Source of the DNA: Geoglobus ahangari
Lineage (GTDB): Archaea; Halobacteriota; Archaeoglobi; Archaeoglobales; Archaeoglobaceae
Assembly (NCBI RefSeq): GCF_001006045.1
Contig: NZ_CP011267.1
Coordinates: 310,001 to 374,000, forward strand
Direction of reading: 5' to 3'
DNA: 64,000 nt
Below the pieces are notes generated by a model that saw only the letters and a program-made list of their open reading frames with translations, ran no database searches and had not been told where the DNA came from. Shown piece by piece: positions 25,445 to 32,863 of the stretch. The stretch's first letter is position 1, and each line of letters begins with the position of its first letter. A program made the translations under genes and the position numbers.

Positions 25445-27718
25445 TCATCCCAGAAGGTCGCTTATGATGAAGTAGATCTTCACGATGACCTTCACGACCT
25501 CAACCTTGACGCTCTCCACAAAGCCCACACCTGAGTACTGGATCTCCCCGTTGCTGTAGGCCTTCTGAACCTCTGCCACGGGGTCGTCGGAGCTTATGAT
25601 TCTCCTCACAGTCTCCTCGCTCAAACTCGCTCTCGCAGTGGCGTCGTTCAGCTTCCCCTTCTCGAATTCGTTTATGTAGGCGTTCTCCACAACCATGTAG
25701 ATGTCCATCACGCTGCCATCGTCCATCAGGATCTCCACGTTCACCCTCGTGTTGCCGAGCCAGTCCTTCACGAACCCCGGAACCAGATGCGTGTTGTTGT
25801 TGTACCAGTCCTTCTTCTCAACCATCAGGGCGAACAGGTCTCCCGAGGCGATCAGCTCCGAAATCTCGTCCTCACTCAGGATGGGGCTGTCGGAGAGAAT
25901 CAGGGTTTCGTTCGCCACGTCAAAGACGGGAGTGAGCTCCAGCACCAGCTCTGGACGGGGTGGCTCTTCCACAACCGGCTTTTCAGCGTCTATCACCCTC
26001 GGGATGCTGCCCGTGGATATTAACAGCATCTCGACGGTGAACGGTCTGAACATCTCCGGCTGGTCGAAGGACAGCTCTATGACGTTCTCCCTGCCCAGAA
26101 TTCCTTCGTCATAGATTGGAAAGACTACCTCGTATGCGTCAAGGTCTGGCAATTCGTCAAGAGCGTAAACAGGCTCGATTATCTCCGGTTCGAGCTCGAA
26201 TTCGTTCAGATGGAGTGTGACGTTCCCCAGAAACTCGTAAGTCAGATCCTCCTCGATTATTTCCGTTGGCGGTAGGATCATCAGGCTGATGTAGGGCACG
26301 TTGTCGTCTGTGGTGTTCAGAACTTCCAGAAAGTCCTCATCGAGAATCCACACATCCTCATTCTCCAGCTCCTCGTTTTTAACCGGGACTGGCTGCTTTA
26401 CCGGGTCATTTATGAGCAGATCGAGTGCCTTTTCCGTCTTCTCAAGGTTGCCGTGATCCGTGACGAAGATCACAAGCTGCTCATCCTTGTTCATCTTCCC
26501 GGAGAGATCCTTTATGGCGTTCCACAAGGCCTGCTTCGTTCCGGGCCCATCCACATAGGGATTGGCAGCGCTTCTCCCTGAGCCTGCCAGCACAACGATG
26601 TCCTCATCAGAGAAGCCCTGTCCCTTCAGCATGTCCACGAAGCCCTTAATCTCAGTCCAGTCGTAGGTGTCGTCGGGGTCTCCGGCGAAGACTATCGCGT
26701 GCTTGCTCTTCACCTCACTCCCATCGGCATTCTTCCCAAGCCGCACCTTGTCCCCCTCACCCTTAGCCTTGTACTGGGTGTGCTCGCTTCTCTTGTCCAC
26801 ATATCCATTGTACCTTTTATTCGCATACACGCCATACTCGTCCTTTTTCTCCACATTTCTGGCAATCTCCTTCGCAGACTTTCCGCTCTTGAGTCCCTCA
26901 ATTACTTCCCTCGAAAACGGATCTACCTTCACGCCCACACTCGACTCGTTGTAGCCGTAGGCAACCTCATCATGCTTCGCAGCAGATACAACTGCAATAT
27001 CACCATCGATCTTCTTCAGAATGTCGTCAGTCATTCCTCCCCCAAAGCACTGCTGGAAGAAGATGAGCATGTTGGCAAACCCCTTCTCGGCTATCCACAT
27101 CTTGAGCATGTTGGCAAGCTCGAAGTCGTAGATGTTGGCTCCACTCTTCGTAACAATGCTGCTCGACTTCGTCTCAGGCTGATCGAAGAAGTAAGAGCAC
27201 TTGTCTGAATCCTCCTTAACAGGCACAGCCTCAACGTAAACGTTCACAACGAACTTCCCCGGAATCACGACGCTGTAAAACCTCTTTTTCAGCGTTTTGT
27301 CAACCGTGAACTTCGCACTGCCGAGATAATCGTCGGGATCGACTGGCGGGTTGTCCACGTCCGTGGCCTTGATCTCAACCTCCAGATCCACAGGCCAGCA
27401 CTCTCGCACCCTGTAAAGAATCTGCATGACCTCCTTGCCCTCCTTGCTCTTCGGAACGATCTTTCCGCTCACAGTGTCATGATCGTACTCAAAGTAGGTG
27501 TAGTAGCCCTGCCCATCCTTCGCACTGCCAGTGGCTTCGAAGCGAATGTCGGACTTGCCGTTCCACCCATCATCGAAGTTGTCGAGAGGTGTGAAGCTGA
27601 GCAGCCACACCCTCACCTCAACCGCAGGAGGGCCGGGAGGGTCATACTCAGCGTTTCCAACACCTGCCAAGCTAACAAGGAGAATTGCAGAAGCGATAAA
27701 CAAAACAATACCTCTCAT
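25445..27718 (-). CDS. Secreted caspase/legumain-like (C13-type) protein, permuted motif order
   Basis: A 757 aa exported protein. The signal peptide MRGIVLFIASAILLVSLAG ends near GNA, and the ATG at 27718 is chosen with GGGGTG just upstream. Residues about 33-150 look like a C2-type beta-sandwich. The caspase-fold motifs then appear in reversed order. First a Cys segment, MLIFFQQCFGGGMTDDIL (Cys224), followed by DIAVVSAAKHDEVAYGY. About 115 residues later come the first strand KHAIVFAGDPDDTYDW and the His segment QLVIFVTDHGN (His422). In canonical C13/caspase domains the His precedes the Cys. The C-terminal ~320 residues are beta-rich and acidic, with no further Cys. It is the first gene of an operon with the transglutaminase-like lipoprotein. 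Confidence 0.78.
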   Translation of the reverse strand: MRGIVLFIASAILLVSLAGVGNAEYDPPGPPAVEVRVWLLSFTPLDNFDDGWNGKSDIRFEATGSAKDGQGYYTYFEYDHDTVSGKIVPKSKEGKEVMQILYRVRECWPVDLEVEIKATDVDNPPVDPDDYLGSAKFTVDKTLKKRFYSVVIPGKFVVNVYVEAVPVKEDSDKCSYFFDQPETKSSSIVTKSGANIYDFELANMLKMWIAEKGFANMLIFFQQCFGGGMTDDILKKIDGDIAVVSAAKHDEVAYGYNESSVGVKVDPFSREVIEGLKSGKSAKEIARNVEKKDEYGVYANKRYNGYVDKRSEHTQYKAKGEGDKVRLGKNADGSEVKSKHAIVFAGDPDDTYDWTEIKGFVDMLKGQGFSDEDIVVLAGSGRSAANPYVDGPGTKQALWNAIKDLSGKMNKDEQLVIFVTDHGNLEKTEKALDLLINDPVKQPVPVKNEELENEDVWILDEDFLEVLNTTDDNVPYISLMILPPTEIIEEDLTYEFLGNVTLHLNEFELEPEIIEPVYALDELPDLDAYEVVFPIYDEGILGRENVIELSFDQPEMFRPFTVEMLLISTGSIPRVIDAEKPVVEEPPRPELVLELTPVFDVANETLILSDSPILSEDEISELIASGDLFALMVEKKDWYNNNTHLVPGFVKDWLGNTRVNVEILMDDGSVMDIYMVVENAYINEFEKGKLNDATARASLSEETVRRIISSDDPVAEVQKAYSNGEIQYSGVGFVESVKVEVVKVIVKIYFIISDLLG

Positions 27719-27734
27719 CCATGGCACCCCAATT

Positions 27735-27749
27735 TTTCACAGTGTGAAA
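27735..27749. promoter_or_regulatory. Palindromic operator candidate
   Basis: A perfect 15-bp inverted repeat TTTCACA-G-TGTGAAA. It lies between the TATA-like box (27756-27762) and the predicted transcription start (near 27733) of the caspase-like/transglutaminase operon, the classic place for an archaeal repressor to block polymerase. Confidence 0.5.
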
Positions 27750-27755
27750 TTCATA

Positions 27756-27762
27756 GTATTTA
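27756..27762 (-). promoter_or_regulatory. TATA box of the caspase-like operon
   Basis: TATTTAA on the plus strand (CTCTTAAATAC on the minus strand) lies about 41 nt before the start codon, predicting a leader of about 15 nt. Confidence 0.45.
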
Positions 27763-28002
27763 AGAGTTTCGAGTTTGTTCGATTTTGGAACAGATAAATT
27801 AGAAATTAGAACTAAAAACATCCAATAAAAGGAGCTTGCTATCTCAAAATTATAATCATAAGGCTCAACAAAAAACCAATGTGCTCACATAATACAACTC
27901 AAGCAGTCAGAAGTGAACAGCCGCTGGACGGCCACCTCTATGGAGCCAATACCACACGAACAGATGGAGAGCGTTCAGAGGAAACCATGACTTATTGAGT
28001 AG
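27763..28002. other. Intergenic region, no gene seen
   Basis: About 240 bp between the operon promoter and tRNA-Arg. The half near the promoter is AT-rich, and the half near the tRNA has more GC. I see no convincing ORF, repeat or C/D box pair. T-rich termination for the leftward tRNA transcript is not obvious. Confidence 0.4.
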
Positions 28003-28074
28003 CGCCCCCGCCGGGAATCGAACCCGGGTCGAGGGTTCCGGAGACCCTCAGGATGTCCACTACCCTACGGGGGC
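28003..28074 (-). tRNA. tRNA-Arg (anticodon CCG)
   Basis: A 72-nt cloverleaf read on the minus strand. The acceptor is GCCCCCG pairing with CGGGGGC and discriminator G. The D-loop has AGUGGACA. The anticodon stem AGGGU/ACCCU encloses loop CUCCGGA, giving anticodon CCG (plus-strand 28039-28041). The T-arm CCGGG/CCCGG has loop UUCGAUU. U8, A14, A21 and U33 are in place. No intron, and CCA is not encoded. Confidence 0.95.
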
Positions 28075-28120
28075 CGCTTGCGGTAGAACCTCTCAGACTC
28101 AGTAATATGAACCTTTTCAT

Positions 28121-28702
28121 GTGAAGCTTGGCGAGGTGGGAAAAGGTAATATCCGCTGCGCGACACCTTCTCCCGTGAGCCGCAGAATCCTGTCAGTTCC
28201 CCACCACATGTTCGAGGTTGAGGGAAGAGTGTTCTGGGTGGATGCGCACTTTCCCCCCTACCTCTCGGAGAAGTTCAGGGTTTCCGCGCTGATACGGGCT
28301 GAGGTTGGTGAGAGGCCGGAAGGGGAGGTGTTGAGCGTAGCTATCTCACCTCAGGAGCTTCTCGAGCTCTTCAGAAGTTTGAGGAAATCGGTGGAGGAAG
28401 ACCTGAGGTCGGTGAGATCGGAAAGGGCGAAGAAGATGGGCAGGTGGTCTCTCGCGAGAATCCTCCTCATCCCCAGAGGACATTCGAGGAAGATTGCAGA
28501 GGACGAGGTGCTCGCGAAAAGGGAGAGGGAGCTAAGGATGTCGCTGGAGATTCTGAAAAAGGTCAGCAAGAGCGGGCATCTCGGCAAAACAGGATACCTG
28601 AACCTGACGGTTGAGGAGCAGCGCCCTGCAGACCCGGTATACTCGGAACTACTCGAGGTTGACGAGGGATTTAAAAAAAGGTTTCTGGAGCTGATTCAGT
28701 AA
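28121..28702 (+). CDS. Conserved-looking hypothetical protein
   Basis: A 193 aa soluble protein that I cannot assign. The N-terminal part contains RRILSVPHHMFEVEG and FWVDAHFPPYLSEKFRVSAL. The middle is a charged helical region (SPQELLELFRSLRKSVEEDL). The C-terminal half is basic and helical (RGHSRKIAEDEVLAKRERELR) and ends VDEGFKKRFLELIQ. Codon use matches the neighbours and there is no signal peptide. The start is uncertain: GTG at 28121, GTG at 28136, or ATG at 28208. It is divergent from tRNA-Arg and convergent with oppF, overlapping its end by 7 nt. Confidence 0.7.
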   Translation: MKLGEVGKGNIRCATPSPVSRRILSVPHHMFEVEGRVFWVDAHFPPYLSEKFRVSALIRAEVGERPEGEVLSVAISPQELLELFRSLRKSVEEDLRSVRSERAKKMGRWSLARILLIPRGHSRKIAEDEVLAKRERELRMSLEILKKVSKSGHLGKTGYLNLTVEEQRPADPVYSELLEVDEGFKKRFLELIQ

Positions 28703-29655
28703 AGCCAGCAGGCAACGCTCCTGTCGCCACCCATGTCCTTCAACGGAGGTTCCTTCTCCCTGCACACGTCCATGGCGTACCTGCACCTCGGGTGGAATCT
28801 ACACCCGGACGGCGGGTCTATCGGGCTTGGCGGTTCGCCCACAAGCTGTTCTACCTTCTTACCCCTCTCGTATTCAGGATCGGGGACGGGAATTGCCGAG
28901 AACAGCGCCTTGGTGTACGGGTGGAGGGGTTCTGCGAATATTCTCTCCGCATCACCAACCTCAACAAGCTTTCCGAGGTACATCACCCCTATCCTGTGGC
29001 TCATGTACTCAACAACCGCCAGATCGTGGCTGATGAACAGGTAGGTGAGATCCATCTCCCTCTGTATGTCCCTGAGCATGTTGAGGATGTTGGCCTGCAC
29101 GGAAACGTCCAAAGCTGAAGTTGGCTCGTCGAGGACTATGAAGTCCGGATTCACGGAGAGTATCCTTGCGAGGGCAATCCTCTGCCTCTGCCCGCCGCTG
29201 AACTCGTGGGGATAGCGATACAGGTGCATCTCGTTTAGGCCCACCCTCTCAAGCAGCCTCACCACAAACTCTTCCGGATCACCCACGTCAATACCGTAGT
29301 GCCTCACGGGCTCGATGACAATCTGAAAGACAGTCTTCCTCGGGTTGAGCGAGGAGTACGGATCCTGAAACATTATCTGAGCCTTTCTCCTGAACCACAG
29401 GAGCTCCTTACCGCCCATCTCGACTACGTTCTTGCCCTCAAACACAATCTCCCCGGAGTCGGGCTCGATCAGCCTGAGGATTGTCCTCCCAACCGTCGTC
29501 TTGCCACACCCAGACTCCCCGACGAGACCAAATGTCTCTCCCTTCTTTATCGAGAAGCTCACCCCATCCACAGCCTTAACATGGCCTTTGGTGAAGAATA
29601 TGCCCTTCACGGGGAAGTACTTCCTCAGCTCCCTAACCTCCAGCAGCTCGGTCAT
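28696..29655 (-). CDS. oppF: Peptide ABC transporter ATP-binding protein OppF-like
   Basis: Second ATPase of the Opp/Dpp importer, 319 aa from the ATG at 29655 (MTELLEVRELRKYFPVKG), preceded by GGTGAGTGAG. Walker A GESGCGKT is near 46-53, the signature FSGGQRQR and Walker B FIVLDEPTSALD follow. The C-terminal oligopeptide-transporter extension has DPPSGCRFHPRC and another Cys near the end (ACWLY), the known region for an iron-sulfur site in DppD/DppF proteins. It follows oppD directly. Confidence 0.95.
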   Translation of the reverse strand: MTELLEVRELRKYFPVKGIFFTKGHVKAVDGVSFSIKKGETFGLVGESGCGKTTVGRTILRLIEPDSGEIVFEGKNVVEMGGKELLWFRRKAQIMFQDPYSSLNPRKTVFQIVIEPVRHYGIDVGDPEEFVVRLLERVGLNEMHLYRYPHEFSGGQRQRIALARILSVNPDFIVLDEPTSALDVSVQANILNMLRDIQREMDLTYLFISHDLAVVEYMSHRIGVMYLGKLVEVGDAERIFAEPLHPYTKALFSAIPVPDPEYERGKKVEQLVGEPPSPIDPPSGCRFHPRCRYAMDVCREKEPPLKDMGGDRSVACWLY

Positions 29656-29656
29656 C

Positions 29657-30640
29657 TCACTCACCCGGGTTGTGGCACGCGACAAAGTGCCCTTCCTCCA
29701 GCTCCTCAAGCTCGGGAACCCTCGACCTGCAGATCTCGCTCGCCCTGCTGCACCTCGGGTGGAACCTGCACCCGGACGGCGGGTTTATCAGGTTGGGAAC
29801 AACTCCCGGAATCGTCTCAAGCCTGTCGACCTTCTTGAGCGGGTTAGGAACGGACTTCAGCAGACCGATGGTGTAAGGATGCATTGGTCTGTTGAATATA
29901 GTGTAAACATCCGAGAGCTCAACGATCTTCCCGGCGTACATCACCGCAACTCGATCAGCCATGTCCGCAACTATACCCATGTCGTGGGTGATTAGCAGCA
30001 CCGAAAGCCCGTACTCCCTTTTCATCTTCTTCAGGAGCTCGAGGATCTGCGCCTGCACTGTGACATCAAGAGCGGTTGTGGGCTCGTCGGCGATCAGCAG
30101 CTTTGGGTCGTTGGCGATGCCCGAGCCTATGACCACCCTCTGCTTCATGCCTCCGCTGAGCTCGTGCGGGTAGTTCTTAACCCTCCTCTCGGGATCGGGG
30201 ATCAGAACCCTCCTGAGTATGTCTATCGCCCTGACAATTCCGTCCTTTATCGTTCTCACCCTCCCGTGCACATACATTGCCTCGCTTACCTGATACCCGA
30301 CGGTGTAGAGGGGATCGAGGGAGGACTGGGGATCCTGAAAGATGTAGGCGATGTCCTTGCCCCTGATGTCCCTTATCTCCTCATCGCTCATTCCGAGGAG
30401 CTCGAGCCTCTCACCGTTCCTGTAGAAGTACACCTTCCCTCCCACGATTCTTCCGGGTGACTCTATGAGCTTGGTAATCGCCCTGCTCGTCACACTCTTA
30501 CCGCATCCTGTCTCACCAACAAGGGCGAACGTTTCGCCGGTGTAAACATCAAACGACACGTCCTCTATGGCCTTCACGACTCCGGCGTAGGTGTAAAAGT
30601 GAACCGTGAGGTTCCTAACCTCGAGAAGCTTCTCACTCAT
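29657..30640 (-). CDS. oppD: Peptide ABC transporter ATP-binding protein OppD-like
   Basis: First ATPase of the importer, 327 aa from the ATG at 30640 (MSEKLLEVRNLTVHFYTYAG). Walker A is GETGCGKS at 42-49, signature LSGGMKQR at 161-168, Walker B LLIADEPTTALD from 181. The C-terminus carries four cysteines (SGCRFHPRCSRASEIC and a final FVACHN), as in DppD proteins with a [4Fe-4S] cluster. AAGGTGAG precedes the ATG, which lies 8 nt inside oppC. Confidence 0.95.
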   Translation of the reverse strand: MSEKLLEVRNLTVHFYTYAGVVKAIEDVSFDVYTGETFALVGETGCGKSVTSRAITKLIESPGRIVGGKVYFYRNGERLELLGMSDEEIRDIRGKDIAYIFQDPQSSLDPLYTVGYQVSEAMYVHGRVRTIKDGIVRAIDILRRVLIPDPERRVKNYPHELSGGMKQRVVIGSGIANDPKLLIADEPTTALDVTVQAQILELLKKMKREYGLSVLLITHDMGIVADMADRVAVMYAGKIVELSDVYTIFNRPMHPYTIGLLKSVPNPLKKVDRLETIPGVVPNLINPPSGCRFHPRCSRASEICRSRVPELEELEEGHFVACHNPGE

Positions 30641-31739
30641 TTTCACTCACCTTCTCGGTCTTCTTCACCTTGAACTCTATGCTCCTCCTTAGCTTCGGAT
30701 CGAGGATGTCTCTCAGCGAGTCTCCCAGCAGGTTCCAGCCGAGGACGTTGAGCATGACCACGAGTCCCGGAAAGATAATCAGCCACCAAGCGTTCGGGAA
30801 GAACTGAGAGCCGTCGTAGACGATTCTGCCCCAGTCGGCTATTGGAGGTGTCGCTCCGAGCCCGAGGAAGCTTAAACCAGCCTCGGTCAAAACGACGCTT
30901 CCGAAATCGAGGGTCACGTAAACCAGAATGGGCCCGAGGATGTTGGGGAGCACGTGTCCTGCCATTATCTTTCTGGACGGGAGGCCTATAGCCCTTGCAG
31001 CCTCAACGTATAGCGCTTCCCTCTCGGTGAGAGTAGATCCCCTCGTTATTCTGGCGTACCCCGGCCACCAGACGATTGCAAGGGCGATTATGACCGCAAG
31101 CAGCCTGCTGATGTTTCCGGCCTCTCTCCTGTCGAGGGCGAACACCCACAGCAGAAAGTCCCTCAGGTAGGCGTTGGTCTGTATCAGGTCAGACAGCCTC
31201 TCAGGAAGGACGGCAGCGAAGGCAATGGCGAGGATGAGGGGTGGGAAGGCGAGAAACACGTCCGTGAATCTCATTATGAACTCGTCCACCTTTCCACCGA
31301 AGTATCCGGCTATGAGCCCGAGGGTTATGCCTATGGGCACGCCGATGGAGATGACGATTATCGCAATAACGAGTGACGTCCTCGCGCCCTGCAGAAGAAG
31401 GCTCAGGAGGTCTCTTCCGTAATGATCGGAGCCAAGCAGGTAGTACTTGCCCGGAGGCGATAGGTAGGTATCCGGATTCTCGAATATGGGGAAGTAGTTG
31501 TACTTGTACGGGGCGATCATCGGCCCGAATATACCTATGAATGTGAAGATCAGGACTATGAACAGGCCGGCAACACCAATTGGGCTCCTGTTGAGGGCGT
31601 AGAACATTAGCCTCCACTCTGAGATCCTCGACCTGTTCTTCTCCCTCCAGCCCTTTCTGAAGAGGGAGATCAGAAAGACCACGAGGTCTATGACCTTGTC
31701 CGAAACCCTGTCCAGCAGCTTTCTCTGATACTCCTCCAT
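30633..31739 (-). CDS. oppC: Peptide ABC transporter permease OppC-like
   Basis: A 368 aa permease with an N-terminal cytoplasmic segment, a first membrane helix at about 55-75, a periplasmic-type loop (YLSPPGKYYLLGSDHYGRD, typical of OppC/DppC) and about five further helices. The EAA coupling motif is in TEREALYVEAARAIGLPSRK. It pairs with OppB to form the channel. GAGGTGGTGAA precedes the ATG. Confidence 0.95.
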   Translation of the reverse strand: MEEYQRKLLDRVSDKVIDLVVFLISLFRKGWREKNRSRISEWRLMFYALNRSPIGVAGLFIVLIFTFIGIFGPMIAPYKYNYFPIFENPDTYLSPPGKYYLLGSDHYGRDLLSLLLQGARTSLVIAIIVISIGVPIGITLGLIAGYFGGKVDEFIMRFTDVFLAFPPLILAIAFAAVLPERLSDLIQTNAYLRDFLLWVFALDRREAGNISRLLAVIIALAIVWWPGYARITRGSTLTEREALYVEAARAIGLPSRKIMAGHVLPNILGPILVYVTLDFGSVVLTEAGLSFLGLGATPPIADWGRIVYDGSQFFPNAWWLIIFPGLVVMLNVLGWNLLGDSLRDILDPKLRRSIEFKVKKTEKVSENE

Positions 31740-31748
31740 TTCACCACC

Positions 31749-32750
31749 TCAGTACCTCACCCTCGGGTCTATCAGCGCGTAGACGACATCCACGATAAGA
31801 TTGGCTATGACGTAGATTATGGCGAAAACGAACGTGACAGCAACTATTGCGGGAAAGTCGAGGGCGCTTATGGCAAATATCGCGTAAAGCCCTATCCCCG
31901 GAAGGCCGAAGACCGTCTCGGTTATGGGTGCTCCGCTCAGAAGTCCTCCAAACTGAAGTCCGAGAACCGTGACAACAGGAACGAGGGCGTTTTTGAGGGC
32001 GTGCCTGTAGATCCTCATCTTCGGAACGCCCTTGGCCTTGAGAAACTCTATATAGTCCCCACTCATCGCCTCGAGGAACGAGTTCCTGACGAACCTCGCG
32101 ACAACGCCCGCCCCCATGAAGCCCAGAACGAAGCCGGGAAGCCAGAACCTGCTCACGTGCTGCTTTACGAGCTCGAAGTTTCCGGTGAGGAGGGAGTCGA
32201 TGATCGGAATGCCCGTTATCGTCGTGTCGGGGGATGGAGGCACCCCGGCAAGGGTTATGATCCTGTGCTGAACGAAGAACACGTAAATGAGAATGTAACC
32301 GAGCCAGAAAACAGGGGTTGAGACGCCGAAGAGGGCGAATACTCTTACGAACGTGTCTATCACCGTATCCTTCTTAATCGCCGACAGGATCCCGAGGGGG
32401 ATGCCTATCAGGAGAACGAAGAAGTAGGCAAACAGGGCGAGCTGAAAAGTGACCGGGAAACGCTTGGCAATGTCGTCCATCACGGGGTTTGATGTTCTCG
32501 GATCTATTATCTCGTTCTTCAGCAGACCCTTGACGAGGAACACGTACTGAACATACCACGGATCGTCCATGTGGTACTGCTCCCTTATCATCTCTATGGC
32601 CTTCTGGCTCGCCTTCTCTCCACCGGCCCACGCCCTTGCAGGGTCGGCAGGGATCGCGTAGGCAATTATGAAAACGATGAAGGTGACGCCAATTATCGTG
32701 GGGATAAACGTGAGCAGCCTTCTGACGAGAAACTTTTTCAGCTCTGCCAT
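31749..32750 (-). CDS. oppB: Peptide ABC transporter permease OppB-like
   Basis: A 333 aa permease with six predicted helices. The N-terminal signature VRRLLTFIPTIIGVTFIVF is typical of OppB/DppB, as are DDPWYVQYV and the EAA loop with MSGDYIEFLKAKGVPK. GGAGGTCGAGAG precedes the ATG. The gene has its own promoter, separate from the binding-protein gene. Confidence 0.95.
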   Translation of the reverse strand: MAELKKFLVRRLLTFIPTIIGVTFIVFIIAYAIPADPARAWAGGEKASQKAIEMIREQYHMDDPWYVQYVFLVKGLLKNEIIDPRTSNPVMDDIAKRFPVTFQLALFAYFFVLLIGIPLGILSAIKKDTVIDTFVRVFALFGVSTPVFWLGYILIYVFFVQHRIITLAGVPPSPDTTITGIPIIDSLLTGNFELVKQHVSRFWLPGFVLGFMGAGVVARFVRNSFLEAMSGDYIEFLKAKGVPKMRIYRHALKNALVPVVTVLGLQFGGLLSGAPITETVFGLPGIGLYAIFAISALDFPAIVAVTFVFAIIYVIANLIVDVVYALIDPRVRY

Positions 32751-32790
32751 CTCTCGACCTCCGGAGTTTTTGTGCTACTAAATGCCAGGT

Positions 32791-32799
32791 TTATAAAGC
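32791..32799 (-). promoter_or_regulatory. TATA box of oppBCDF
   Basis: TTATAAAGC on the plus strand (minus CTTTATAAACC with the flank) would start transcription near 32770 and leave a short leader with the oppB Shine-Dalgarno sequence. This would let the membrane and ATPase genes be transcribed apart from oppA. Confidence 0.45.
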
Positions 32800-32837
32800 T
32801 TTATTATTGCCACTTGGGAGCAAATAGCAAGCCAAGA

Positions 32838-32858
32838 CACAAAAATAAAAAAATTTGG
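32838..32858 (-). terminator. T-rich terminator after oppA
   Basis: The minus strand reads a run of T-rich sequence (ATTTTTTTATTTTTGTG) just after the oppA stop. No hairpin is needed for archaeal termination. Partial read-through into oppB remains possible. Confidence 0.4.
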
Positions 32859-32863
32859 AAAGA

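Noticed and set aside
27763-28002. A C/D box guide RNA in the gap beside tRNA-Arg
   Set aside because: No RUGAUGA and CUGA pair at suitable spacing was found on either strand.
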